Of a stretch of DNA of 64,000 nucleotides, positions 1 to 11,495 are shown piece by piece. Every line of letters begins with the position of its first letter. Position 1 is the stretch's first letter. The position numbers and the translations under genes were made by a program. Source of the DNA: Siphonodentalium dalli (lineage: Eukaryota > Mollusca > Scaphopoda > Gadilida > Siphonodentaliidae); contig CP136061.1 of the NCBI GenBank assembly GCA_032622095.1, forward strand, positions 254,709,582-254,773,581, written 5' to 3'. A model generated the notes under the pieces. It saw nothing but the letters and a program-made list of their open reading frames with translations. It was not told the DNA's origin and searched no databases.

Positions 1-786
1 TGAGAGTGGAATAACACATTCAATCTTCTGTGAGTGGGAATACGATTTATATTTGATGTAAAAAGTTGATCAAAATTTAATACAATATGTTATCGGCTTA
101 ATTTCAGAGACATACAACAATCAGTACTTGACATTATTATACTATAGGCCTATATTATCAAAGAGTGATGTCTTCATTATATGTGTATGAAAGTCTACTT
201 GCACTGTTTCCATGATATTAATCGAGCATTCGTGTTATTGCCATGTGTTGGGTCTAAATATGTTCATAACTATTTACATGATCCTCCACAAGGTTCTTTT
301 TCTTAACATATCAGGGTCGTTTTATATGCCTTATAATTATTTATGTATGAGCTACTGATTGCTTTCTTACTGTATTGACCACCTATAATGTGGTGTCACC
401 CCAGGAATACCAAAGTAACATACCGCGATAACCACCAACACCGCGTTAAGGTAACCGCTTCAAAACCATGATGCATCTGGGTATTAAAGCAATTTAAAGC
501 AAAATTTCAAACAGAAATGTCACAATTAAAGCAGTAAACACATTACTAAAAAAAAGTCAGGTGCACTTCTTGTGAATGCAACATGATTGGTCTTCATTGT
601 AATCTTCGAGCTGAGTACCCCACAATGTAGCACGCCATGAACTTTACACGACTTTTAAGTTGCTGACATTGTTTCAGCAGTCAATTTATAAACTCCACCC
701 ATCGCCTGGTGTCAGGCTGCATTGATTGACATTACACATGCAGGCATGAACATCAAGTGCAGAGATTCTCCTTATATCTGTGTAAC
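1..786. other. No gene seen
   Basis: AT-rich sequence with no supported exon and no recognised repeat. Confidence 0.5.
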
Positions 787-1187
787 TTAACCCTTTACCC
801 AACAAACCGGCCAAAACCGGCCAAATAAAGCTGCAACAGCCTAAATTATCTTGGGTCTGTCTCAATAGAACCATACAAATATGGATATTATTGGAACCGG
901 CTCCTTGACCACATTGTGATAGTTACAGTTATGCCCTGTGCCAATGCATTCTCTTATATATGCGAGTTGACCATAGGTCGCCTCGCATATATAAGAGAAT
1001 GCATTGGCCTAAAAAAAATCTTTTTTTTAACACTTTTTACCATTTTTTCTTACATTCTTTAACAATTTTATAATTTTTAATGTGTTAAGCCAATGCATTC
1101 TCTTATATATGCGAGGCGACCTATGGTCGACTCGCATATATAAGAGAATGCATTGGCACAGGGCCGTTCTGTTGGGTAAAGGGTTAA
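787..1187 (+). mobile_element. NestPal-1 MITE copy 1, TTAA-flanked
   Basis: TTAA at both ends with termini CCCTTTACCCAAC / GTTGGGTAAAGGG, the signature of piggyBac-like non-autonomous elements. Inside is a one-sided ~140-bp arm (AACCGGCC...GGTTACAGTTATG-type sequence). Then come the 67-nt palindrome (941-1007), an AT-rich loop, and a second palindrome in opposite orientation (1090-1156). It is one of the best-preserved copies. Confidence 0.85.
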
Positions 1188-1870
1188 CGAGATCCTCATG
1201 GACATATTCTTTTTTTTCAACTTTGGTGTGACGACCGGCTAATGGACTCCAGTATCTTAACCACCATATCGTAACTCCATCGCAGTGATCGTCTCGTTAC
1301 TGCTGTGGATACCATATACCAACACTGCGATCATTACCGACCGGGTTAACACCCTGTTTTACAAGTCAATTAATTTGACAATGGCGGTAGATGTATTTCA
1401 CTTTTATGGAATATGACATTCACATCATAGTTTCGCTAATGATCGGCGTCTGTTTTTGGAACTCACTCAATTAACAATATACTATATCAAAACATCGTGA
1501 TCACTATTTACTTAGTGAATCCCCAAGGACAGCTTCGAATTCAACTCATTAATTATGTTATTGTCAAGTTGTGCCGATTTGCGTAAAGCGGGTGCTTGTG
1601 CAAGCCTCCGATACCACTAAAATGTTAATGCTGGGATTACCTCAGTTTCATTCACCAATACAATTCTAGTTGAAAGAATATGTTGGGCCATTTTACCTAA
1701 AAATCAAGTTCAGATACACCCGAAAATCGGAGGGCGACTTCACTTCTCCCTGGCGCGACACGAAGGCGACTTCGTGGCGTCGAGGGCGACTATTTCGCCC
1801 TACTCGCCTGGTAAGCTGAGGCCTGATCCAGACTGATCAAGTATCAAATCTAACCAAGCCTGATTATAGC
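1188..1870. other. No gene seen
   Basis: A short GC-rich patch with repeated GAGGGCGACTTC / CGAAGGCGACTTCG motifs (1728-1805) forms small inverted repeats; the rest is unremarkable. Confidence 0.45.
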
Positions 1871-2306
1871 TTGTCTGTCATTTGCAGAATGAGGTCCTGA
1901 GAGGTGAATTTAGTGAAGCTATCCCACATAGTGGGCTAGCATCACTAAATTCATCCTGTGCGGACCTCAATCTGCTCAGGCCTCATCTTCTGTGAAGTAT
2001 CTATAGTCTCAAATTAACATTGTTATTAGTTACTTTTTCCCTTCTGTTCTGTGTCTATATCCCCTAACTTGCAGAAGATAAATTTCATAATGGAGGTGAC
2101 TAATGACTGAACATCACCAACTTCTACTGGGGAACTTCAATCTTATCCTAGGTCTCCCATATCAGTTGAGGCCTCAGCAAAATGTGTTCCCAGAGGATAC
2201 ATTTGGTTACGCTAGCCCGTCGTGTGGGATAGCGTCACTAAATTCACCCTCTGGGGACCTCATTCTGCAAATGACAGACAGACTATTTGCAGGCTTGTTT
2301 GTATAT
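1871..2306. mobile_element. FB8 long-form element
   Basis: Two terminal foldbacks are separated by a ~240-bp middle (AGGCCTCATCTTCTGTGAAG ... ATCACCAACTTCTACTGGGG). Ends in CTATTTGCAGGCTTG. Confidence 0.75.
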
Positions 2307-2378
2307 TTGGTAGGTACGCAGTTAAACTTTCTGCCTGGAATTTGACACATATTTCTACCTGTAAGCCATTCATGGTGG

Positions 2379-2657
2379 TTAACCCTTTGAGTGCCAGGTC
2401 CGATTTTTGTATCTACCCATATACCCTGTGCCAATGCATTCTCTTATATATGTGAGTCGACCATAGGTCGCCTCGCATATATAAGAGAATGCATTGGCCT
2501 AACAATTTTTCATGATTTGTTATTATTTTTTACAATTTTTTACAATTTTAATAATTTTTTTAAAATCTAAAAAAAAAAACATTTATTTTTTTAGGGCCGA
2601 TTTTACAGACCGTAAATTAGGCCCGATGAGATCGGCCCTTGGCACTGAAAGGGTTAA
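2379..2657 (+). mobile_element. NestPal-2 MITE copy a, TTAA-flanked
   Basis: Termini CCCTTTGAGTGCCAGG / GGCACTGAAAGGG, with a subterminal GGGCCGATGAGATCGGCCC-type inverted motif on the right. It contains one 67-nt palindrome in the same CCCTGTG...CCTAAC context as NestPal-1, then a T-rich tract. The termini otherwise have no similarity to NestPal-1. Confidence 0.85.
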
Positions 2658-2879
2658 TAATATATTCAGGGCTCCATACTACTAATTTGGGTATAAATGC
2701 TGAAATTCTTGATGTATCCTCTCAGTAAGGATGTCTAAAAAAAGGGAGTGAGTAACAACTGTTTCTCTAGTCACTACCTTAGGATAAAATTCAAATTCCC
2801 TTTAGTAACTTGGCAACTTTCAAGTGAATTATGTTTTTCCCATTGTTCCTTCATTGAAACTTACCAGTATTTTAATGAT

Positions 2880-3636
2880 ACGGGCGGCCTTCCCTTTGGA
2901 TATAGTTTTTAAAATAGTCACATCCACTAAAACCGCCATAAACAGGAAGAATATTATATAAGAGACAGATGTTGTTCTTTTACCAATCATAAATAGCATT
3001 GCATGTTATGGAACAGAATGTTTATAGACAAACACTTGAAACTACCGTATCGTCCAATGAAAATGTTCTGTTGCGCTGTGGAATGCGTAGATAACATTAG
3101 TGGCGTAATCAACAATCGCATTCAAATCACACCAAATTTAATTTTAATCCACCAATTATGCCCGCTGTCAGTTCAAAATCAAACTAATCCATGTTACTTC
3201 ATGATTGGGAAATTATCAGACATAAAACGTGTACATAGTATAATTGTTCTTGCAAAGAGATGAATAGTTTTCAATCTAGTTAGTATTTTCTCCTATATAT
3301 GGTAATACATTTCAAATAAGGAATATTACTATGAGTCGTATTGGGAGTTGTAAGTTGTAGGCGCACCAAATTAGGGGTTTTACAACCGACTTATAAAGTG
3401 CATGAATCTGAATAAGGAAATGGCTCAATATCGTGATTCTGCTTATAGACAACCACTGCCCTTTTGCGAGAGACTAAGTCAACCTATATTTTCTCGGACA
3501 CAAAGCATGTTTTGTGAATAATATCGCATTCATATCATCATTATGCTATACTATTAGTATATTCTTGAGGAAATTATGGTAATTTGATAATGTTATTTCT
3601 AAATTATAATCTACATTTACAACGAAGGCCGCCCAT
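2880..3636. mobile_element. Possible element with short GGGCGGCCTTC termini
   Basis: GGGCGGCCTTC at 2882-2892 and its complement GAAGGCCGCCC at 3624-3634 bracket about 750 bp of AT-rich sequence. Similarity extends little beyond 11 bp and no target duplication is clear. Confidence 0.4.
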
Positions 3637-3665
3637 CCCTTTAACAACCTGAAGCAAATGCAGAT

Positions 3666-4092
3666 ACAGTGTGTCTGACATTTTCAGAATGAGATCCCCA
3701 TAGGGTGAATATAGTGATGCTATCCTGCACTGTGGGCTAGCATCACCAAATTCACCTTCACACCTCATTTTGCTTAGGCCTCAACTGCCATGGAAGACCT
3801 AGGATCAGATTGAAATTCCCCAGTAGAATTTGGTGATGTTCACCCATTATTCATCTTGATTATGCATGTTATCTTCTGCAAATTAGGGGATATAGAAACT
3901 GAACAGAAGGAAAAAAGTAACTAAAAAGAATGTTAATTTGAGACTATTGATACTGAAGATGAGGCCTAAGAAGAATGAGGTCCCCAGAGGGTGCATTTGG
4001 TGATTCTATCATGCTGTGCGGGGTAACATCACTATATTCACCCTCTGAGACCTCATTTTGCAAGTGTCAGACACATTATTTCGAGACTTGAC
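3666..4092. mobile_element. FB8 long-form element, inverse middle
   Basis: Terminal foldbacks as in the other copies; the middle segment runs in the opposite orientation to that at 1871. Diverged. Confidence 0.72.
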
Positions 4093-4254
4093 ATCCTAAG
4101 CTGGTTTACCACAGCCATGCATTATTCACCTATTTACGTAGAGTTACTCCCCATGTATTGTATTTTATTATAATTTTTATTTTAAAGATGTCAGGGTTTC
4201 TTGCTGTATTCTACAAAAAAACGATTTTAATGTATAGTTAAAAGTCAAGAGGTT

Positions 4255-4560
4255 TCAAATTAAGGGAAGTCACTTCTCCCTGTTTGGTTATTAGGGAGAT
4301 GTCGACTGTTATCAGGGAGAAGTGACAATGGCTAAATTTCAATTTACACCCAACAGCATTCTGTTATGATCCAATAAGTATTATGTGACATAAGAGCCCA
4401 GTTATAAAACCACTGTAGCGAGTAAGAACAACATTGTAATCAGTAAATATACTTTAAATATTCTGTTGGGACATATTCATACTGATATATGGGAGAGAAG
4501 TCACTTCTCCCTGGGACAAAAATAAGGAGAAGTGGCATATTTTGGGAGAAGATATCTCCC
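4255..4560. repeat. Dispersed repeat with AGTCACTTCTCCCT motifs
   Basis: Alternating TCACTTCTCCCT and AGGGAGAAGTGAC motifs; a related inverse copy is at 16985-17355. Confidence 0.6.
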
Positions 4561-4564
4561 GATT

Positions 4565-4978
4565 CGCTCTTTAGACTGGTCCCTGTCTCACAACTCGCCT
4601 TCTAGGCGGGTCCTGTCTCACAACTCACCCTCTAGACTGGTCCCTGTCTCACAACTCGCCCTCTAGACTGGTCCCTGTCTCACAACTCGCCCTCTAGACT
4701 GGTCCCTGTCTCACAACTCGCCCTCTAGACTGGTCCCTGTCTCACAACTCGCCCTCTAGACTGGTCCCTGTCTCACAACTCGCCCTCTAGACTAGTCCCT
4801 GTCTCGCAACTCGCCCTCTAGACTGGTCCCCGTCTCACAACTCGCCCTCTAGACTGGTCCCTATCTCCCAAGTCGCCCTCTAGACTGGTTCCTGTCTCAC
4901 AACTCGCCCTCTAGACTGGTCCCTGTCTCACAACCCGCCCTCTAGGCTAGTCCCTGTCTCACAACTCGCCCTCTAGGC
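4565..4978 (+). repeat. 31-bp minisatellite, about 13 units
   Basis: The unit contains CTGGTCCCTGTCTCACAACT followed by CGCCCTCTAGA. Units are highly similar, with scattered single changes. There are no spacers. Confidence 0.92.
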
Positions 4979-5384
4979 CACAGGTATTTGGCAAAAAAAA
5001 AAAAAAAAACATTTTAATATATAAAGGTAAGTATCAAGGCTGATAGTGAAAATAGGAAGTAAAAAATCATCCTCACAAAAGCTAAATTTTTATCAAATTT
5101 ATCTGGAATTCTAGCATTATGTGCCCAAGTAGTCATATTTTTGGTTAAAGTTTAGCTTTCCGTCGTACTTTAAACAAGTGAGCATAGAAAATCATTCGAA
5201 GTTGTCAATGAAATTTATTTTTTGGTACCCGAAACGTCCGTCCAATGAAAAATCAAAAAATCAAATAATCCAACCCCTAAATCACCGAAATCTATACTAT
5301 TATCATCAAACTAAATAGCCCTATTGTCAAACAGACGTTGTTTCATCGATTTTTAAAATCGTTATTAAACTCGATGTATGTCGA

Positions 5385-5453
5385 GTACCATATATAAGAG
5401 AATGCATTGGCACAGGATTTCACAAAATTTCAGGAAGCTCCAGTCATGGAAGG
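5385..5453. mobile_element. NestPal-4 remnant
   Basis: A half palindrome (ATATATAAGAGAATGCATTGG) is followed by CACAGGATTTCACAAAATTTC and ends GTCATGGAAGGTTAA. The same tail occurs at 48046-48113, defining a fourth set of ends joined to the same hairpin. Confidence 0.6.
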
Positions 5454-5757
5454 TTAAAATAGCATCTAGGTAGAAGGATACTGCTTATCAATACAATGTT
5501 TGACAGTTAAGTACCCGTTATCATGTTAAGTATTCAGGCATCCCACACAAACACATTGTTGTGGTCAGTGTATTATTAAAGCTTTTTGAGGTTTTGTTTG
5601 AGGACGTATGTTCTCATCTTAAATAAGAAGCTGTTTTCATGTTTTAAAAAAGATAGATATCAGTTTACGTAATGTATAGTGAATTTATAGTTCCATTCAA
5701 ACAGCATCTTGATTGTACGGTTGAGTTGGTATATTTGGTAAAGTTAGTAAACAGTTC

Positions 5758-6177
5758 AAGTCTGCAAATAGTATGTCTGTCATTTGCAGAATGAGGTCCC
5801 TAGAGGGTGAATTTAGCAATGCTATCCCACACAGTGGGCTAGCATAATCAAATTCACCCTCTGGGGACCTCATTCTGCTTAGGCCTCATCTTCTGGGAAG
5901 TATCAAAAGTCTCAAATTAACATTGTTTTTTGTTACTTTTTCCCTTCTGGGGAAGTTTCTATATGCCCTAATTTGCAGAAGATAAAATGCATAAACAAGG
6001 TGACTAATGTGTGAACATCACCAACTTCAACTGGGGAACTGCAATCTGAGCCTCAGCAGATTGAAGTTCCCAGAGGATGCATTTGGTTATGCTAGCCGGT
6101 CGTGTGGGGTCACTAAATTCACCCTCTGGGGACCTCATTCTGCAAATGACAGACAGACTATTTGCAGGCTTGTTGGT
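5758..6177. mobile_element. FB8 long-form element
   Basis: AAGTCTGCAAATAGTATGTC opens and GACTATTTGCAGGCTTG closes, with the usual middle of AACATTGTTTTT and CTTTTTCCCTTCTGG motifs. Confidence 0.78.
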
Positions 6178-6449
6178 ATATTTGGTAAGCATGCAGTTCA
6201 CCTTTCTGTCTGGAATTTGACACATACTGTATCTACCAGTAAAATCATTTTATTGAAGCCATTCATGATGGTTAATGATGTATTCAGGCTCCATATAATT
6301 TTATGAATCCCATTTAAGTTCTAATTGATATTCTAGTGTATAAATTTACTATAAAATAACTTGTTTGGAACTAGAAATGCCCCCAGATAGACCCTATCTC
6401 GTTTGATATTGAATTTTCTATCCATTAAATTTGTATGTGCCCATTTTTT

Positions 6450-6770
6450 AAAAACAGGACGTATTCTGCTATTGGTCTGTCCATCTGTCAGGGCGTCTGT
6501 CCATATGTTCACTTTCTGTTTCCTGATGATATATTTCGATAGTTTCAACTGAATGGAATGAAATGTGTGTTTTCTAGCTAAAATACAGGTCAAGTTCAAA
6601 TTTTAGTTCCACCCGTCAATTTATATGGTCCTTTTTATTGGAATTTGCACTGAATTTTATTTCCGGATTATAACTTTAGTTTATAGTCTGAACTGAATGG
6701 CATGAAATTTGGTATGTGTGTTTACTGGTCCAAAATACAGGCCAAGTTTGAGTTATTGCCCTTCGTTGGA
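6450..6770. repeat. Dispersed repeat of GTCCATCTGTC type, two diverged halves
   Basis: AGTYTGAACTGAATGGMATGAAAT-like motifs occur twice (about 6541 and 6687), with AAAATACAGGYCAAGTT after each. Confidence 0.55.
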
Positions 6771-6820
6771 ATTTTCATTGTCGCATTTTGCCACACATTA
6801 GAGATGCTCTTGTTTGAACA

Positions 6821-7272
6821 TATGTGACCCGCCATATCAAATCGAGTCGTAAGTCGGGATTTTTTTAACCTGTGCCAATGCATTCTCTTATATATGCGAG
6901 TCGACCATAGGTCGCCTCGCATATATAAGAGAATGCATTGGCCTAACAATTTTTTATCATTTTTTTTAAATGAATGTTTCTTAAAATTTTTAGGACATAA
7001 AATAAAAAACATCCATTACCCTGCAGGGAGCCCCACACATATATAGAAGCATATAGAAGAGTGTCGTCTGCTCATGTTTATCTGGGGCTCTGTACGGGTG
7101 AAATTATAAAATTGTTAAAGAATACAAGAAAAAATTATTAAAATTGTTAGGCCAATGCATTCTCTTATATATGCGAGGCGACCTATGGTCGACTCGCATA
7201 TATAAGAGAATGCATTGGCACAGGGTAAAAAAATCCCGACTTACGACTGCATTTGATATGGCGGGTCACATA
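6821..7272 (+). mobile_element. NestPal-3 MITE copy i, GTGACCCGCC termini
   Basis: Inverted termini TGTGACCCGCCATATCAAAT / GATATGGCGGGTCACA are flanked by TA on both sides, possibly a TA duplication. Inside are two opposed 67-nt palindromes with CCTGTG / CAGGG edges around a ~170-bp loop. The loop contains a GGGAGCCCCACA...TGGGGCTC motif absent from the other families. Confidence 0.8.
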
Positions 7273-7580
7273 TAATTACAATGTTTTATAGGGACTGAAA
7301 TCAATATTTTGCTAAATACGTCATTTATTTGCCATCTATAGACCTGATTTATATGTCGCATTCTGGTTTTCAATATGTTTTTAGCCAGACAAAGAAGAAA
7401 CCGGTTTTACTGGTATTAAATTAGATTTTGTTGTGTTGTTGTTGTTGTAACTGGAGGCCTGAAACCTAATTACATGTTTAACACTTTCTTTACTACAAAC
7501 TTATTGGTGAGTAGTTATCCCTTAGGAAATGTTCAGATCATAAGTTCAACAAATGACCAATCTGGTTATTTGTTGAACTT

Positions 7581-8086
7581 AAAGTAATGCTCTAATTAAT
7601 CGAAAAGTTACCCATAATTCTGCTGTGGTTAACCCTTTACCCAACAAACCGGCCAAAAACGCCCAAATAAAGCTTCAACAGCCTAAAATATCTTCGGTCT
7701 GTCCCAATAACACCATACAAATATGGATATCATTGGAACCGGCTCCTTGACCTCATTGTGATGGTTACAGTTATGCCCTGTGCCAATGCATTCTCTTATA
7801 TATATATAAGAGAATGCATTGGCCTAAAATAATTCTTTTTTTAACACTTTTTAACATTTTTTCTTACGTTCTTTAACAATTTTAGAATTTGTTCTTAAAT
7901 TTTTATAATATTTTTCTACATTCTTTGACAATTTTATCATTTTTAATATGTGTTAAGCCAATGCATTCTCTTATATATGCGAGGCGACCTATGGTCGACT
8001 CGCATATATAAGAGAATGCATTGGCACAGGGCCATTCTGTTGGGTAAAGGGTTAAGGGGTCGATTAATTAGAGCATTACTGTATTA
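7581..8086. mobile_element. HP-TA hairpin element interrupted by NestPal-1 copy 2
   Basis: AGTAATGCTCTAATTAATCG on the left and TTAGAGCATTACTGTA on the right are the family ends. The left arm jumps from TCG to AAAAGTTACCC, so the central hairpin is deleted. Confidence 0.75.
7629..8055 (+). mobile_element. NestPal-1 MITE copy 2, nested in an HP-TA hairpin
   Basis: Same termini and one-sided arm as copy 1, inserted at the TTAA of the CTGTGGTTAAGGGGTCGATT site of an HP-TA element. The first palindrome (about 7787-7826) has lost its centre and is reduced to two fused arms; the second (about 7961-8027) is complete. Confidence 0.85.
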
Positions 8087-8241
8087 TCTGAAAATTTTTA
8101 ACCAATGAATATATGATTCCTTCAGCACTTCTGCTTTTATAACTGAATGGGAGAATCCATTTAGGTAATTTAATAAAGGATTAAAATTGGTATCAGAATC
8201 AAGGAAAGACTAAAATAAATCAATTGTACAATAGTCACATG

Positions 8242-8350
8242 TACAGTAATGTCCTAAATAATCGACTCCTTAACCACAGCAGAATTATGGATAATTTTTC
8301 TGGATTTAGTCGGAAATATGGCTTGTTACCATTCATTGGAAAGCTCTCAC
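8242..8350. mobile_element. HP-TA hairpin element, left arm only
   Basis: Matches the left arm from TACAGTAATG to the central CTCTCACTGAG; the right arm is missing. Confidence 0.75.
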
Positions 8351-9518
8351 TGAGGCAGTTATCAAGTCTTTATCAAAGTTTCACATGGTTGTGAAATTTT
8401 CATTTCCTAGCAAGGCATATAAAACGATGCTAAACGCCGATGTCGTAACATGTTTTCATTAAGCTAACGAACGATATTGATCTAATAATATGAAGTTATT
8501 TATTTACAATATCTGTTTATAAATAAATAATTACAACTACTTTTGTTTTCGTCGAAATGCGGGCATTTGATTGGTCGAGAGGCTACCGCGTGACCTGCGT
8601 CTATCAGTGCATAGACTTTGCAGTAGACGAGTCACGTCGCGTAGTGACACTTTAAGAAAATTGGGCGAGTCTATAACCGTCGCCCCACACGACGTCCCCG
8701 GATGACGCGAAAGCGTGGAACGAGAATTCCATTAGAATTTCAGTGAAAAAACAACTCGAAAACTCAATGTTAGAAACATTTGAAAAAGTAGTCTATGTCT
8801 ATATTCCATGTCTCTGCTTCTTAACTACACTATACTATACTTATGTCTGTTCATTTCAGCCGTATTCATGTTTTTTAAAGCTCGATTGAACACTCAAAGT
8901 TCGTGCCGCGTTTTTTATTTGTCCAATTTTCGAAAAAGCGTCTATGACAACGTGTATAGTTACTGCTGTGAACACAACTTATCATTAATCAGGCTGATCA
9001 ACATGGCAAAATTTATTGGAAATAAATAAAATGTGTTACCCTATTACAACCCTTTTAACATTTTTCAGCTTTATTACAATGCTAATGACATGACATTTGT
9101 CACGAGCACATTAGATATGATCAGGGCATTTGTTTACAAATTACATCGGCCATGATCGGACTGGAGTCTGGACTGGTCTGGGGTTAATAATTTTACCGGA
9201 GATCGCGGATTCGACTCTGTGTGTATTGATAATTATTGGGTTGTTGTTGAGTCATTTTAAACGTAAATCGTAGCCAAACAAGTAATTCTTTTTATCATGG
9301 ATTGTTCATTGCTGAAAATTGAAGTTGAAGCGTAAATATTTATTTTCTGAAAGTTTGCTTGACGAAGTTGCTCATTGACAATTTCGGCCAATTTATTTTC
9401 GGCCCATCAACCAAATTTTGAGATCGTCCAACGGAAAATCATGTTTTGGCATTTAATTTTCTGAGATGGATTAATAGTAGATAGCTGAAAATAAAGTGTT
9501 ATAGTTGTAATTATAAGC
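8351..9518. other. No gene seen; CpG-richer patch at 8560-8720
   Basis: 8560-8720 is richer in CpG (GAGTCACGTCGCGTAGTGAC, CGTCGCCCCACACGACGTCC) and carries CAGTAGACGA motifs resembling those in the 9519-9674 hairpin. It may be a diverged relative of that element. No exon is supported. Confidence 0.4.
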
Positions 9519-9674
9519 CATCAACGTCGTTTTTCGGTTGATCTATGAGCGTATAGACGGATCAGTAGACGAATAACATACTTAGTATAATCCGCTTCGC
9601 GGAATTATACAGTATGTTATTCGTCTACTGAATGGTCTATACGCTCATAGATCAACCGAAAAACGACGTTGATG
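9519..9674. mobile_element. Single-hairpin foldback, 156 bp
   Basis: Two ~74-bp arms, from CATCAACGTCGTTTTTCGG to its reverse complement at CGACGTTGATG, with a short GCTTCGCGG centre. Only a few mismatches separate the arms, so it is recent or conserved. No target duplication is identified. Confidence 0.85.
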
Positions 9675-10491
9675 ACATATATAAATACTTCAATTCATTA
9701 TCACATATCAGAAGTTGTGATCGAAGTAGCAAACTTTCTTTTCATCACATTGGTCCATTGTGATTCCGCACAACCACTGCCAGAAATCACGTGATTTGGT
9801 CTCGAAAAAGTGTAGTTGCCAAAAATTTCATCCTCAAGTTATACTGTAATTATGTGTGACGTCAACCAAATGCACTCCCGTTACCTTTACATGACCCGAG
9901 CTTAGCACGATATAACACAGAACCGCTTTGGCCCACTTGAATTGTTCAACATGGTCATATGGCAGTCTCGACATTGTTGAGAGGGACATTTATTTTGAGA
10001 ATATCTGTGGTAATTGCGTGTTACTTACATGTACATTGTTTTCACCAACTATTGATCTTTCATGATGTTAGGTTTATAGTGATACACATAGAATCTATCG
10101 AGACCCCCTTCCATTAATAACATACCTTACTCGTTTCTGCTGGTATTTTTGATGCAGGAAATTAAAACTGAGTGAAAAATACAGGGTAGAACGACTCAAA
10201 TTTTAAGTCAGAATGCATCCATATCTAATGAAATGCCAAATTATTGTCTAGTAGAATTACTTATCATCACAACTAAATATTTATGTTGTATAAATGTAAA
10301 GCTACGCATCATGCATGAAAGTCATTATATCTAACTTCATGAACGATTAAGATCCATAACTGCTTGGCATCAGATATGTGATTTTTATGGAAATATTTTT
10401 GTCAGTTTTTAATTCGCACATCAAGGTGTGCAAATTCTAAGTATACTAATTTAAAACCTTATTTAAATTCGCATTGTAATATTTTTCACTA
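9675..10491. other. No gene seen
   Basis: Unremarkable AT-rich sequence; no ORF or repeat identified. Confidence 0.45.
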
Positions 10492-10688
10492 ATGTGTCTG
10501 TCATTTGCAGAATGAGGTCCCCAGAGGGTAAATTTAGTGACGCTACCCCGCATAGCGGGATAGCCTCACTAAATTCACCCTCTGGGAACCTCATTCTGCT
10601 TAGGCCTCAGCAGAATGAGGTTCCCAGAGGGTGAATTTACCCTCTGGGGACCTCATTCTGCAAATGACAGGCACACTATTTCAAGGCT
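10492..10688. mobile_element. FB8 foldback MITE
   Basis: GTGTCTGTCATTTGCAGAATG opens and GACAGGCACACTATTTCAAGG closes; it contains the GAGGTCCCCAGAGGGT foldbacks. Confidence 0.78.
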
Positions 10689-11126
10689 TGCAAATATCAT
10701 TTTGGATATTATTGGATCCTGCACTGGCTTCATCATCTTCAAAAAAATAGAGTTATCTCTCATGAATTGGTTTTGTGTGATGTCAACAACAAAAATATAT
10801 AATAGAATTGAAGAAAATTCTCTTCATTATCAGTCTGTTATACATGTACTTTTTGTAAAAGGGGAGGCCCAGTTTGTTTGAATATTAATTGGTCAAATTT
10901 AGTGTTATTCCGTTAAAAATTGTATCTAGAATTGATGCTGTATGCTGAAGTTATGCCACAATAAGATATTTTTATTTATTTTTCTTTTCCAATTTCTTGC
11001 AGTAGAATTTTTAAAATTACAATTTGAGTGAATTTTGTTAATCCAAATTGGTAGATTTGATTTCATTGACGGAACTGATTAAATATATTTTTATAAGAAA
11101 TATAGATATTCAAACTAAATTATCAT

Positions 11127-11495
11127 TTAACCCTTTACCCAACAGAAGGGCCCTGTGCCAATGCATTCTCTTATATATGCGAGTCGACCATAGGTCGCCT
11201 CGCATATATAAGAGAATGCATTGGCTTAACACATTAAAAATTATAAAATTGTTAAAGAATGTAAGAAAAAATGGTCAATGCATTCTCTTATATATGCGAG
11301 GCGACCTATGGTCGACTCGCATATATAAGAGAATGCATTGGCACAGGGCATAACTGTAACTATCACAATGTGGTCAAGGAGCCGGTTCCAATGATATCCA
11401 TATTTGTATTGTTCTATTGAGACAGACCGAAGATATTTTAGGCTGTTGAAGCTTTATTTGGCCGGTTTTGGCCGTTTTGTTGGGTAAAGGGTTAA
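11127..11495 (-). mobile_element. NestPal-1 MITE copy 3
   Basis: Inverted orientation with the long arm on the right. TTAA flanks at 11127-11130 and 11492-11495. Both palindromes are present, but the loop between them is shortened. Confidence 0.85.

Noticed and set aside
4565-4978. CRISPR-like array
   Set aside because: The 31-bp units are directly adjacent without unique spacers, in a eukaryotic genome; it is a minisatellite.
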